64,000 nucleotides of DNA from Aselliscus stoliczkanus (lineage: Eukaryota; Chordata; Mammalia; Chiroptera; Hipposideridae). Shown one piece after another: positions 12,106 through 24,425 of the stretch (positions within the stretch are counted from its first letter, which is position 1; each line of letters begins with the position of its first letter). The stretch lies in assembly GCA_033961575.1 (NCBI GenBank), contig CM066735.1, positions 86,803,449-86,867,448 of the forward strand, read 5' to 3'. Made by a program: the position numbers and the translations under genes. The notes beneath the pieces are model-generated. The model searched no databases, was not told the origin of the DNA, and saw only the letters and a program-made list of their open reading frames with translations.

Positions 12106-15100
12106 ATCTTTCCTGTATATAACCATTTCCTTTCTTTAGAGATGAAGGCCATTTCCAACTTTTTGAGAAAGTAGATAAAGAATATTGAATTCTATAGCCT
12201 CTCATGCAGAGATTAAGTTAAATCACATAGAAATTCAGCTGAGGTAGACCATCTAAACATGCCCAAAGCCCCATCCAGGCCTCTTTTCCCTAATTGGATT
12301 ATTCATTACAATAGCATTTTTGCATCTTTATAAATCAAGTGGAATAACTTGAACAAAAATCTGCAAGTCTTCAAAATAAAAGATAATGAAAGAAACTTGT
12401 AACTCTCAAGGCAGGGGTTGTTCTGATTCATATTTTAAGCAGGTAGAGAAATCTGAAAGTATTTTTGAATTTCTCAAATTAAAAAAATGTGGTCTTATTT
12501 TACACTACTATCCATTAAGAAAATTTCTAAGTTTGAAATAATGTCTGGTAAACAAAAAACTCTGGGTTAATTTGCAACATAAGATGCAAACAGTCTAACC
12601 CTATTTGGCTCAAAATAAACCTATTTTGGTAACGTCTAAAAAAATAGCATGTTTTTCAACCTTTCTTATCATATTTCAAGTAAAGAAATGTCTATAAAGA
12701 AATTTTAGAGTAGGAGAAACTATGGGATTTGTTGATCTGTCTCTTCCTTGCATAGCTTTGCAGATTTCAAATGCTTCACAAATTGTTCACTTGAAAAGCA
12801 ATTGAATATTTCAGGAATGATGCTATCTTTTGGTAGTTACAGGATGAGGAACAAATTGGGAATTATACTTCCATAGTGACTATGAGACACCAACCAAAAG
12901 CTTCTGGGATATGTTGGGTAACAGAAGATGATGAAGAAAAGCTATCAAGTCATTTTGCAGCTGTGAGGGAAAATCTTGTAATCTATGTGATTCAGGGAGA
13001 TTAAATAAAATAATCAGGATAATATCAGAGTATCAAAAGTTATGAGTTACAGCCTTGGAGGACTAATGACTTTAAATGTATACATCAACTACAATGAGAT
13101 CGCCTCATAATCTATTGTTTACTTGGATTAAATTTTAATACATGGTCTTCTCCCAGAAGAATCAAATGCCTTATGATCCTCTCCTGGCAAGTTTTCCAAG
13201 AGAGTTACAACATGTAGAAAATCACTACCATGAAACTCATCAGCATATTGTTTGCAGCCATGTGTAAACTATGTTTAGTCTCTGATATCATTTTGTTTGG
13301 TGGGAGTAGCGGGCAGCTACTTCATCTTCTTGGGCTTTCCAAGAACATTCCTAAACTGCTTAGCATGCCCACATGGAACTTTACCTACTAAAATAAACAT
13401 AGTTCTCTTAGGAAAGGTATTCTTCCACAACCCATAATTACCCTCTATGGTATGAACATTCAAAAAACAGATGAACAGATATTATTTATTTATTTATTTT
13501 TTTCCTAGTGGCAAAGCACAAAGAAGATAAATCTAACTCCCATCTTAGGGACTTCTGAATACTTGCAGAGTTTGGTGTTGTTAGGGAAGTTACTTTATTG
13601 TTCTTAATGCTATTAACGCCGTTTTATGAAGAGAGAAATGGTCTATTCCAGTGCAGTGCCCATGTTGTTATGTATACTAAATGCTTTATAACTGTATCCC
13701 AGTAATAGATACTCCACAGTGAAGAAATGAGGGACTTTAAAAGATAATACTAAACTTAATGCTTTTTAGTCTAAAAGCCATCACGCTGCCCATTCCTATA
13801 AGAGGATCACTTCAGCTTGCCTGATGATAAGAAAAAAAACCCTGAGATTCTTGTTAGAAGTACATCATCCAGACCTTAATGAACAGAATCCGCAATGGAA
13901 GAACCTTAAAATCTACCTTTTCACTAAGCACACATCTCTTATAACAGGCAATTTTAAGAAAACACTGAGTTGTAGAAACACTGGGGTTCTGAAGAGGTTG
14001 CGTTTCAGAAAGGCATAATGAGAAAGAACCTTTCCATTTCTCTTACCCAACCTTAACCAAATTAACTTGACTGCTGTGTTTTTTGGGGGTGATGGTAGGC
14101 AGAGGACATTAACTGAGGTTTCAGGAGGGTTTTTACGTTTCTGCTTCTAGATACCCCAAATCACCAGGAAATCCAGCAACCCCAGAGCTCCTGCCTGCTG
14201 CCTTCATTTGCACAGGCACCAACAGGAAACCACAGTTCCCAGGGATGTCAATCTGGCATCTCTTCGGATCAGCAAATTAAGGAGAAATAAAACCGCAAAT
14301 GAGCAACATGAAAAAAATCAAAAGGGCTGCTTCCTGCTGAAACAAACTTTGAGTGGCATTATGGTAAATGAAAGGCTGGGATGTTCCTATGTGAGAAAGT
14401 TTCTCTAGCCTCATTAGTAACTTCCACACTGCTAATAACCTGGGACCGAAATGAGAAATGGTTACACATTTCACACATACCTAATATGTTGCTGGGTTTT
14501 TCCTTGAAATGACCTGTTTACTACTTTATGTAAGTTGCACAAACTGTTGCCTGCTATTCCTATGCTGATAAATTTTTTGATGCCTGGTTCAGCCAGTTAC
14601 GTTACTCATCAAAGAAAATAAAAGCTAATTAAAATGGGGGAATCATCCACCTATCTGGAAAATCGCCTCCTATGGCAGAAAGACTGAAGCAACTACAACT
14701 AACAGCATTCATTTACCTTGTGAGTTCCTGCTGTGCAAATACATTCAGACCGGGCTTGACACTCATATTTTAAGTATTTCCAATACAAATGCTCACACAA
14801 AATATTTTGCTTCTACCTGACAAGCAGAAATGCATTAAATGTTTTAAATTTCATTTCCACAGGGCAAACTTGTTGGGCATTCTATAATTCAAAAGCAAAA
14901 CAAAATAAGACAACATAATAATGAAGTTGTAAACACTGTCCCACTCCCTTCCCTCAAAGCCTACCCCCTCACAAACACATTAATAGTTCTAGGGATGGAG
15001 CACTCAGCATTCATTTACTGGTCTTAGAGAGTTTTGATTTCCTTTAGGAAAATTTTTACTTGCACTTTACAACTACCATTAACTTCAAAGTATACTGACA

Positions 15101-15689
15101 GTTCTCAAGTTATTAAGTTAAAGGCTGCCAACTTTCAGCTGGAGTCACTACAAATTAATTCTGTCATATAAGACTACACTGGGTCATTTCCTGAGCTGAT
15201 GGTAATAAATAGCCCTTATTCTAATATAAAAAAACAAGTGAGTGTAGTAATACTTGTCTGATTAAAATGCTCAAAAGTGGGCAGGACCTAAACTCAGTGT
15301 AAACCACAGGTAATTTCATACCAGCCATGGCAGAAACTGCTATTTATCTACACAGTGTACATTCACCCTTTCTTCTTAACTGATAAAACAAATAAACAAA
15401 TAAAAACAAAACTACTTTTCTTTATGGCAGCGATGAACCCTTATAAACACATTTCCCAGCATCCCTTGCAGCTATGGTGGCCAAATGACCAATAAGGAGT
15501 AAATTGACAGGTTATGGGGTTTTTCACAAGAGTTTTTCTTTCTAACTTAGATACTATCTTTTCCTTGCTTGCTTGCTGCTCTTTTTTTTTTTTTTTTTCC
15601 GCCTGAAACACAGATGCAAATTTTGAAACACAGGATCTTGGGGGAAAAAGAAACTAAATGTATAATTGATTAGAATTACGCCTTAAAAC

Positions 15690-15800
15690 TTACTAGAACT
15701 TAATTTCAAGAGGATAGGAACCACATGCGTCTTGTTTAATATGCATGGCTATAGCATGGCTGACACAGAACCAAATGTTTAGAAATATCTGTTGAGTGAA
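15690..15800 (+). repeat. Probable L2 3' fragment
   Basis: It reads 'aggataggaaccacatgcgt', then 'gacacagaaccaaatgtttagaaatatctgttgagtgaacaaatac', the usual L2 end in diverged form. Confidence 0.5.
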
Positions 15801-15804
15801 CAAA

Positions 15805-15836
15805 TACATTAATTAATTAATTAATTGATTGATTAA
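15805..15836. repeat. (TTAA)n simple repeat
   Basis: Four to five TTAA units pass into TTGA units ('aattaattgattgattaat'). Confidence 0.9.
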
Positions 15837-18109
15837 TGGGCTATGGTAAAGTGAAAGAGGGGGGCAGTAGATAAAGATGAGGGTTAGAGTGTTAAAAGGA
15901 ACTTTTCAAGTCTGCCCTCGTAGGTGATTGTAAGGATGTTGGCTTTACCCTGAGTGAGCATAGCTTTGTGCAGTAGGCAGCCATTTTCTGATCCAACAGT
16001 TTTAAAGGAGCTCTCTGTTTACTGTGCTGAGAATAGAGAGAAGAAGGTGGAGCAAAAAGCAAAGAGAACAAGCAGGAGGCATAACAATCCAAGTCAAAGA
16101 TGATGTTGACTTATGCCAGAGTTTCACCTGTAGAGAAGGTCAGATTCTGAATGCATTTTGAAGTCAGGGACATGAGAATTTCCTAATGGATTGGGGGTGG
16201 ATTGTGAAGAAGGAAAAAAAAACAAAAAAACAAAAATGACTCAAGATATCACCAAAGCTTTCTGCCTAGGCAACTAAGAAAATGAACCTGTCATCAAATG
16301 AAATGGGGAAGGCTGAAGAAGGAGTTAGTCTGTGGTGGGAGATAAGGGGTTCAGCTTTGACATTTTGAATTTGAAATGTCTAATAGACATCTAAGTACAG
16401 ATGTCAAATAGGAAGTGGTATTAAAAGACTGAAATCCAAGAGGACATTTTGATATGGAAATATACTGATAGTGGCATATATGTATTTATACCCATGGGCC
16501 TAAAGAACATCCCTACACTAATGAGTCTAGAAACCTCTAAAGATTTTTAAGTGCTAGGACCATGGAACTAATAGAGGATTAGTAAAACTTGTCTGGCAGT
16601 GGTTTACAAAATTATCTGAAAGGCCTACAATCCGGAAGTAGAAATCCTGGATAGAACATGGTTGCAGTAATCTAGGCATAAGGGGAAAAAGACCAGAACT
16701 AGTGTACTATGAAAAAAGTGGAGCTTGATGTGCAAATATTGCGACAAGTTGAACACTGAGCATGGAGTAGGAAATGGTGCTTACTTTGAAGAGCCCTTTT
16801 TTTTCTAACCTACATGAACCGGTTGTATTAGTAAAGGTGATTGTTTTGGTGAGGGTTTCCTCAGACGAGCCTCCAAAACAAGGATTTAAGTGCAAGTATA
16901 TTATTTGGGAGATGATATTAGGAAACATATTAGAGAAGATAGGTGGAATGAATCAGGGAATGAAAGGAAGTCAATAAAGTGTACATTATCAAGCCTGTCA
17001 CCACTTTGGGAAATTGGGGAGCTATTTTCAGAGGCAACAATTAATACCACATGTATAAAAACCTTGCTGTGAAATTTACTCATGAGATATTATTAGTAGA
17101 TGAGTAGTCTCCATTTCACCCAATGCTCTTAGGAAAAAAAAAAAGATATTATTGAGTGGGGTTATTTAAATGGAGTCTTTGCATAATCAGTGATATTGAT
17201 ATTCTGCAGATAAAATGTGGAATGGGAGTCAGAAACCACTGTGTCCAATTTCAGCCCATCCAGGAAATTAGCCAAAAGCACAAAACGGATTTTTTGGTCT
17301 GATGACATCAATGTGGCAGGAATTGGGGGTTGTAATCCACAGATTCACCTCTCTCACTTTGCTCCTGGGAACTCGAGAAGATAAAGAACTTTCCCTCTGC
17401 TTGCACTCTGGGAACAGGTCTATACCTCAAGGTAGTTTTCAGGACAGACTACGTTTCTGTCATTGGTTAAACTAGCAAATGCTCAGGAAAAAGCAATTTG
17501 GAAACAAAAACAAAACAAAACAGAGTTCTTTGGTGGTTTACAACATGGAGTTAGCACTGAAATAGAAAGATGGTATCTATATACTCAAGATAGTAGTAAA
17601 CTTGTGTTTAGCACTAATTTTAATTCTGGATTCCAAAATATAAGACATTGAAAAGAAAACAGTAATAGTATTTTATGTAAAAATAATTAGGTATGTCACA
17701 ATTCTTGTCCCATCTCATAAGGCTGTTGCTGCACAAGTGTTCTTAATTAAAAAGAGTATGACAAAGTATGCAGTTTAGATTGGATGAACTGCAAAAAACA
17801 AGACCATCCAAACTTTATTACTATTATCTAGAGGAGCTATGACGATATACTGCCTTATGCTTATTCTGTCTATGTCCCTGCTATTTCCCCAAAGCATTTT
17901 CCCCCTAGTACCAATAACTCCCTTGAGAAGGTTATCTGTAGGTTAAGTAGAGAATTGGAATCAAGGTGCATTTCTAAATTTGGCCACAAGTTTCAAGCAG
18001 AAAGCTGACTCTTTTATTTCCTTCATCTTGAATGTCCAAATTGTCAGACAGCTATACAGACATGACACTTTTTTTTTTCTGAGTAGTGATACCTGGGGAT
18101 GAAAGTAGA

Positions 18110-18987
18110 TGCTATGTTCTGAATGCACATGGGTCCCCAAGTCATATGTTGAAAGCCTAATCCCAAAGTAGTAGTATTAGGAGGTGGGGCCTTTGGAAGG
18201 TGCTTAGGTTATGAGGAGGAAGCTTTCATGAACGGGATCCATGCTCTTATAGAAGAGACCACACAGGATCCTTCAGCTGCTTTGGCCATGTGAACACGCC
18301 ATGAGAAGGCACTGACTGTGAACCAGAGGAACTCTTACCAGGGTGCAACCACCCTGGTTCCCTGATCTTGAAATTCCAGCCCTCGAGAACTGTGAAAAAT
18401 AAATTCTATTGTTTTTTTTATAAGTGAGTTACTACTTCAAGGAATTTCTTTACTTTTTTTTTGTTTTAAAGATTTTATTGGGGAATTGGGGTAGGGGAAT
18501 AGCATTGGGGAACCAGGGAAGGGGAACAGACAAGTTGCTGTCTTTCTGTTCTTCAGGCTAGTTGTGGAGGACATTGCTTCACTGGCCCATGTTATCGTCA
18601 TTGCGCTCTTCCCGGATGAGGCAGATTGGTCACCGGCCTCTGGAAGGCCGCTCATGGCAGCTATTGGCAGCTCACACCAGCTGCCAGCTGCTCACGCTGG
18701 CTGCCGGCCACTCACTGTAGCCTATGGCAGCCCACCGCAGCAGGGGCTGCAGCTATGCCATCCCCGGAGACTCACGGCAGCCCAGCTCCAGGTGGAGCTG
18801 TTGTTCACCATCTTAGCTGTAGAGGGCAGTGTCACTGGCCCTCATATGTGGGATCTGAACTGGGTCCCCTGGCGTCATCCCAAGCCAGCTCTTAACCAAC
18901 GTGTCACTCGGCCGGACCAAATTTTTATTATTTATTAAGCTACCCAGCCTGTATTATTTTGTTATAGCAGCCCAAATGAGGAAGACA
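18110..18987 (+). mobile_element. MST-type MaLR solo LTR, split by a SINE
   Basis: The LTR begins TGCTATGTTCTGAATG. It continues with 'catatgttgaaagcctaatccc' and 'taggaggtggggcctttgg', then 'ttatagaagagacc'. The 3' part has 'ccttgatcttg'-like and 'agaactgtgaaaaataaattc' blocks and ends 'ttgttatagcagcccaaatgaggaagaca'. Removing the SINE at 18452-18917 leaves about 412 bp, close to a full MST LTR. 'AAATAAATTC' is the LTR polyadenylation region. No internal viral sequence is present. Confidence 0.85.
18452..18917 (-). mobile_element. Long tRNA-derived SINE (T+ tail)
   Basis: Read on the minus strand, it has the GGTCCGGCCGAGTGACAC-type head and a B box. A long GC-rich middle follows, then a tail containing CCCCAATAAAATCTTTAAAA. 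AATAAA followed by TCTTT marks SINEs whose polymerase III transcript can be polyadenylated. The copy is inserted in the MST LTR, so it is younger than that LTR. Minus-strand SINE means the plus-strand open frame 18564-18938 is antisense to the SINE and is not a gene. Confidence 0.9.
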
Positions 18988-19224
18988 ATAGCTGTGATAA
19001 ATGGATATTACGAACTTGAAAAGAGGAGCAGAGGCAGAGAGCATGCTTCATTAGGATGCGTAGGTGAAAAACATAGCTTATTTACCTGAAACATTCTCAA
19101 GTATGATTTATAGAAATAGAGTTCAAGATTGGCTTGGAGATCTTTATAAAAATGCTTTTAGCACATGGTAAATCTCATTGGAATAAAAAATTGAAACATA
19201 TGGTTCTCAACTTTTTCTGTCTGA

Positions 19225-19350
19225 TTGACTCTGGGTGGTGAACACACAATGTGATCTATAGATGATGTATTATAGAATTGTACACCTGAAATCTATGTAA
19301 CTTTACTAACAATTGTCACCCCAATAAACTTTAATTTTTAAAAAAAAGTG
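19225..19350 (+). repeat. L1 3' end fragment
   Basis: The string 'gggtggtgaacacacaatg...tatagatgatgtattatag' runs into 'gtacacctgaaatctatg', 'ctaacaattgtcacccc' and 'aataaactttaatttttaaaaaa'. This is a truncated LINE-1 3' UTR with its polyadenylation signal and A-rich tail. Confidence 0.75.
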
Positions 19351-21533
19351 AAAAAAAAGTTATGCCAGTTATTCAGAAAAAAATTTAGAAAGTATCATTA
19401 GAAATTATATAAGGTATAGGGAGTTAAGCAGAGGAGGAATATGCCTGGCTTTGCTTTTGTATTGTTCAGAGAAAGAACACTTAAAATCAATGTTGGGAAG
19501 AATGCATATAAATGTCCATCCTTTGCTTATTAAATTTTATACATACGTAAATCCCAATTCAGAGGAATTACCTTCCAATGTCTTTAAAATGTACATAGAC
19601 TCACATAATCATCCCTTCTGGTTTTTGGACAGCAAAATGCTATTTACGACACTGAGCATTCCCAAAGCCACCACAAAATCCTCTTTATAATTCTCACCAA
19701 AATCACTAGCCACACTAAACAATGGAAGGATAGAATTCCCAAATCCCAAGCTATTCAAGTTCCCAAGTGTTGAGCATCACTCAGTTTTGAACTGAAAGAT
19801 AGAATATGAAAATTTTCTAGAATGACAATTATAAAAGATGACTTGTCATTCTCAACCAATAAATCTTAAATAACTATAAGCACACTCAGCCACAGACACC
19901 AAGTCCTCTCCTATTTTTCTTAGTCCCTTCTCCCATCAAAGCTTTTAAGAAGGTTGGTAAACAAGGAAACAAGAAATTTAATGCAGAACAAAGATGCTTC
20001 CATAAAAATCAAATTTTTACATTTATCACAGTGGGTATTTAAATGATCTATAGTTCTGGGAAAGTTGTTAACACCTCGGATCCTCAGAGCCTGCATCTAT
20101 GCAAACTGTGGTTGATGTGGAATTTCATTCTATTTTATTAGAATTATATTAGAGAAAATCTCATCAAATCCAGGCTCTGAACTGAAGTGGCTCTACGGAG
20201 AAACAGAACAGACACCAGTCTACACAGGACAAAGAAAACATCTTATCTAATTGTTTTGCTTTGCAAGGAGCTGTTGTGAACAGGCTTTCCTTCGCTCACA
20301 TTTGTTCTTCTGGGGTTGGGGTGGAGGGCCCTGTGCAGGCACATGTAGGTAGGTATCTGTGGTTCCTCTTGGTGGCTGGAAAGTTTTCCTGCAATGAACA
20401 GTGTGAATGTTGGTGGTGGGGAGGGAGGAGAGTCGGAGGATAATTGCTTTTCACCTACCATTCACCCGGAGTAAAGGAGTTTTGAAAAGTTAACCTTGCC
20501 TCTCCTCCCCTTTATTGTTTAATTTGCACAGATCATTAGCAAGTGAAAGGTGCTCTGCAAACAGAACAAAATAGGTTTTTAGATAGACAAACAGTGATTT
20601 ACAAGGACTAGAAAAAAAAGCTTGCTTAGACTGGGCTATTCATGGCAGAAAATCTCATTATAAATGAATCAATAAGCCAGTAGTGATATGGGACACGTGT
20701 GATTATTTTGGTGATGGTCAACTTTGTCTTAGTGGGATTCGTGTTTGACCTATGATGAATCACCAGAATGTCTTATTGAAGGAAAGTAATAGTATCCTAA
20801 AACTATTGAAAAAAATCTCTATTTACATTTATACAAATGTTAATAAAAACCTTACATGGGAATTTGAACCTCTTATTTCCTTTGAGATAGAGCTATCAAG
20901 TCACTCAATAATGTTTATCATTTATAATGCTTTATCTGCTGCAGACTCTAATAATAAAAAGAGAAATAGTTGGAGACGAAATGATGGAACCAAATTTTTT
21001 TTATGTTTGGAGACAGAAATGTGCACAAATAGAGTGTGGCAATGTTTTCATGCATCTCTTTATTCTCTTTATCCTACGCAATGGTAATCTGATAAAAAGT
21101 AGAGCCTTAAGGAATGTTCGCATTTTCATGTAATCATATATATTTATGTTATTTAAAAATCATACATATTTATGTTATGTTGTTTTAAAAAAATTATCTT
21201 TACAGTAACAGGTATACTGCAATTATATACAAAGAAAGTTTCTGACTTTCTGAGTCACTCCTTCTCTGAATCAATACCTACTTTAACACCTTTAAAAAAC
21301 ACTAAGTTTTTCTGAGCACTGGAGAATGCTAGGTCCTGAGATAATGGTAAAATTGAATGTTTTTCTGGTGCTCAGTGCAAGGTGATAGAAAGATATGAAA
21401 GAAGAGTAAAATAACGGTTTGGGTGCCAGGCATAAAACAAGAAAACTTCCTCTCCAATAATTTTGTTGTTCAGCCCCACATTTTAATACTCCAATTGCTA
21501 AGTAGTCTGAAATGAAGAATGACTTATTTTATC
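19351..21533. other. Intergenic, no gene recognised
   Basis: No gene recognised. A MIR fragment lies on the minus strand at about 20060-20135 ('gaaagttgttaacacctcggatcctcagagcctgcatctatgc'). A G-rich stretch lies at 20411-20430. The 111-codon frame at 20752-21087 is AT-rich with no homology I recognise. Confidence 0.5.
20060..20135 (-). repeat. MIR fragment
   Basis: It matches the reverse-complement MIR core (agttacttaacctctctgagcctcagtttcc) with moderate divergence. Confidence 0.5.
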
Positions 21534-21545
21534 AACCAAAGCATT

Positions 21546-21985
21546 TAAAAAAAAAATGTTATTGGGGAATTGGGGGAGGGAAACAGCGTTGGGGAATCGG
21601 GGAAGGGGAACAGACAAGTTGCTGTCTTTTTGTTCTTCAGTCTAGTTGCGGAGGACGTTGCTTCACTGGCCCATGTTGGTATCATCATTGCGCTCTTCCC
21701 GGATGAGGGTCGCCGGCCTCTGGATGGTCGCTCACCGTGGCTATTGGCAGCTCACACTGGCTGCCAGCCCCTCACGCTGGCTGCCGGCCACTCACTGCAG
21801 CCTATGGCAGCCCACTGCAGCAGGGGCTGCAGCCTACACCATTGCTGGGGCTCACACAGTCCAGCTCCAGGTGGAGCTGTTGTTAGCTGTAGAGGGCAGT
21901 GTCACCGGCCCTCATATGTGGGATCCGAACCGGGCCGCTGGCATCCCAAAATCAGCTCTTAACCAATGTGCCACTCAGCCGGCCC
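21546..21985 (-). mobile_element. Long tRNA-derived SINE (T+ tail degraded)
   Basis: The copy lies in minus orientation, ending at the head complement 'ccactcagccggccc'. A target duplication is visible: 'aaccaaagcattt' before and 'aaccaaaacattt' after. The tail retains 'ccccaat' but the AATAAAATCTTT motif is changed to AATAACAT on the minus strand. It carries the same antisense open frame (21570-21962) as the other long copies. Confidence 0.88.
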
Positions 21986-22019
21986 AACCAAAACATTTTT
22001 TAAACGTACAATTGTCCCC

Positions 22020-22630
22020 CAGTATTTTTAAAAATTTTGCCTGAGCATAAGAATCATGAAGAGTGATAACTACAAATATAATTTTCCAAGCCTTAACCTT
22101 TTTTTTTTTTAAGATTTTTTTTTTATTGGGGAATTGGGGGAGAGGAACAGTGTTGGGGAAACGGGGAAGGGAAATAGACAAGTTGCTGTCCTTTTGTTCT
22201 TCAGTCTAGTTGTGGAGGACGTTGTTTCACTCGCCCGTGTTGGTATTATCATTGCACTATTCCCGGTGAGGCAGTCGTTCACCAGCCATTGGATGGCTGC
22301 TCATGGCAGCTCAAGGTGGCTCATGAAAGCTCAGGTCAGCTGCTGGCCAGCCCCACTACAGCCTACGCCGGTGCTGGCGACGCACGGCATCCCAGCTCCA
22401 GGTTGAACTGCTGTTCACCATCTTAGCTGTAGAGAGTGCAGCATCACTGGCCCTCATATGTGGGATACAAACCAGGGCCCTGCTGCTCAGAGCTGGGGTC
22501 CCAAGCCAACTGCTAACCAATGTGCCACTCAGCCAGCCCCCAAGGCTTAATCTTAAGGATTTGGATTCAATGTGCCTGGGGTGGGGCTCAAGAATCATAT
22601 TTCTAACGATAAATGCAGGTGATGGAACTT
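22020..22630 (+). mobile_element. MER20-like element split by a SINE
   Basis: Left part 22020-22098 ('gagcataagaatcat', 'ataactacaaata') and right part 22541-22630 ('ggattcaatgtgcctggggtggggctcaagaatcatattt', 'caggtgatg') join into a diverged MER20-like sequence once the SINE at 22099-22540 is removed. Outer termini are not preserved. Confidence 0.5.
22099..22540 (-). mobile_element. Long tRNA-derived SINE
   Basis: The copy lies in minus orientation, starting with the T-rich complement of the A tail and AATAAAAAAAATCTT, and ending 'gtgccactcagccagcccc'. It is more diverged in the middle than the other long copies ('gctcaaggtggctcatgaaagctcagg'). Imperfect flanks 'caagcctta' and 'caaggctta' may be the target duplication. 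It lies only 113 bp from the preceding SINE, in the same orientation. Confidence 0.87.
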
Positions 22631-22744
22631 ATAATTAAGCTGGTTGGTTTGTTCTATAGGCATGATTCAGAAAGAATTCAAGAATATTCTCTAAATATCT
22701 TAATTCCGTCTCTCTTCCTTTTTTCCCTCCAATTCTTAGTAATT

Positions 22745-22880
22745 TTCATTACAGTCAACCAGAATTTACTGAATGTGTGATGCATGATAGGCATTGTACT
22801 AGGCAGTGGGGGGAGCTGACAGTGAATTTATATCCAACTCTTGCTTCCAGATTGCTCATTGCTTATTATTGGAATGATAA
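22745..22880 (-). repeat. Probable L2 fragment
   Basis: It reads 'aatttactgaatgtgtgatgcatgataggcattgtactaggcagtggggggagctgacagtgaat', a diverged reverse complement of an L2 3' end. Confidence 0.55.
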
Positions 22881-23768
22881 AAATTTTAACACAATAAAAT
22901 ATATGTGAACCAATGGTGATAGAATCCATTTCTCAAAAACTTTCTCAACTAGAACAGTAGCATTTAGTGACTGACTGTAACGATGACAATCACCAGCTTG
23001 TTTGTCCTAAGAGACAGAAGGAAAAACAAAACTAAAACAGCATTCACTTTACATTTTGTGAAAGGGACTAGAACCTATGGAAAATGAGATGCTTTTGCCA
23101 GATTCTTCAAGGGTTGGCAAGATGACAGAAATCAAAAATAAAACAAACAAGCAAACAAACAAACAAAAACCTACCAAGAGTAGCCAGAGGCTCCCAAGTT
23201 TCAGTCACCTCTGGGAGAAGCCATACTTCTTTCAGTTCCTGCCTTCCTATCTTTTTCTATTTTATAAAATGAGACACTAATTATTCCCTGTGACCTACTA
23301 TGCATTTAATATATAACACCAGGAATGTACAACACTAATCTTGTGATGTGAATTTACATACCTCCAGTATAAGTCTTATTAGCCCTTGCTCTGGGAGATA
23401 CATGTTAGCCTATAATAGATAGGGTTAACTTGTCAACTGTATTTGAAGCCATGATTTAGTCTCTGAGCTAACATTTGTTTAAAGGTTGGACTGAAAAGCA
23501 GTATAGAAGAAAGAATAAAATCAATTATTGGACCTACTGCTGATTTACTATTTCATCTTATCAAAATTCAAATTATTGATAGGAGGGTCAAAAAAAAAGA
23601 CAACATAACCATGGATGGGTTCTCTATTAGATGAAATATATTAAAAACTGAGCTATCTGAATGTGTGCATAATCTTCAGAAGTAACCGACTCATTGTTAA
23701 AACATAAAAACTTTACTGATTTTAGAAGTCTCCATCAGGAAATATCACATATAATATGTTCAAATGCA
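22881..23768. other. Intergenic, no gene recognised
   Basis: No gene recognised. A short (AAAC)n run lies at about 23140-23167. Confidence 0.5.
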
Positions 23769-24175
23769 GGGCCGGTCGAGTGGCTCAGTTGGTTAAGAGC
23801 ATGAGCTCTGAGCAACAAGGCCGCTGGTTTGATTCTCACATGGACCAGTGAGGTGCACCTCAGCTAAGCTGCCAACCGGTGGCAGGATGGCTCAGCTGGT
23901 GAGAGTAAGTGCTCCTAACAATAAAGCTGCCAGTTCGACTCCTGCATGGGATGGTGGGTTGTGCCCACCTGCAACTAGATTAAACACGGCACCTTGAGCT
24001 GAGCTGCCATGAGCTGCCAACAGGTGGCCGGATGGCGACTGGACTTGGAGCTGAGTTAGCTGTGTCCTCCACAACTAAGAGTGAAGGACAACAACTTGGC
24101 TGTTGCCCTTCCCCAATTCCCCAACACTCTTCCCTTTCCCAATTGCCCAATAAGATGTTAAAAAAAAAAAAAAAG
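23769..24175 (+). mobile_element. Dimeric tRNA-derived SINE
   Basis: There are two tRNA-like heads in tandem. The first starts GGGCCGGTCGAGTGGCTCAG with a B-box-like GGTTTGATTCTC. The second starts near 23882 (GGCAGGATGGCTCAGCTGG) with CAGTTCGACTCC. The 3' part has 'cacaactaagagtgaaggac' and 'cccaattccccaacac', and ends in an A15 tail. A perfect 12-bp target duplication (gttcaaatgcag) flanks the element at 23758 and 24178. The different head (CTCAGTTGG) sets it apart from the GTGG-type SINEs; the tail wording is shared with them. Confidence 0.9.
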
Positions 24176-24284
24176 AAGTTCAAATGCAGAGAAAACACCA
24201 GTTTAAAGTTAAGCTTTTGCTTCACAAAAATAATACATTTTTTATACAACTACTAAGGGAGGGAAAGGAGGTTTATTCATATTT

Positions 24285-24425
24285 ATTTTCCCCAGTAATC
24301 CTTTAAGACAAGTTTTATAGATGAGGAAACTGAGACTCAGAGGAGGAGTTCAATAACCAGCCCTGATTAAAACAGCTGGATGGTGGAGAAATATGAACTC
24401 AGTCCTGTCTGGCTCTGAAATCTAT
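24285..24425 (+). repeat. MIR SINE
   Basis: The core 'tttatagatgaggaaactgagactcagaggaggagtt' is followed by 'gaactcagtcctgtctggctctgaaatctatgtacttccc'. Confidence 0.78.

Larger units (their letters stand above)
12106..18109. other. Repeat-poor intergenic block
   Basis: About 6 kb with little I recognise as repetitive apart from an L2 piece, a TTAA array and poly-T tracts (15582-15598, 18069-18078). The portion 14100-15250 has balanced base composition and no identifiable transposon. Frames 13824-14018, 14208-14408, 15892-16092 and 16707-17083 overlap on opposite strands and show no splice-site-bounded coding pattern. I would treat the block as a place to look for conserved non-coding elements, not genes. 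Confidence 0.5.
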
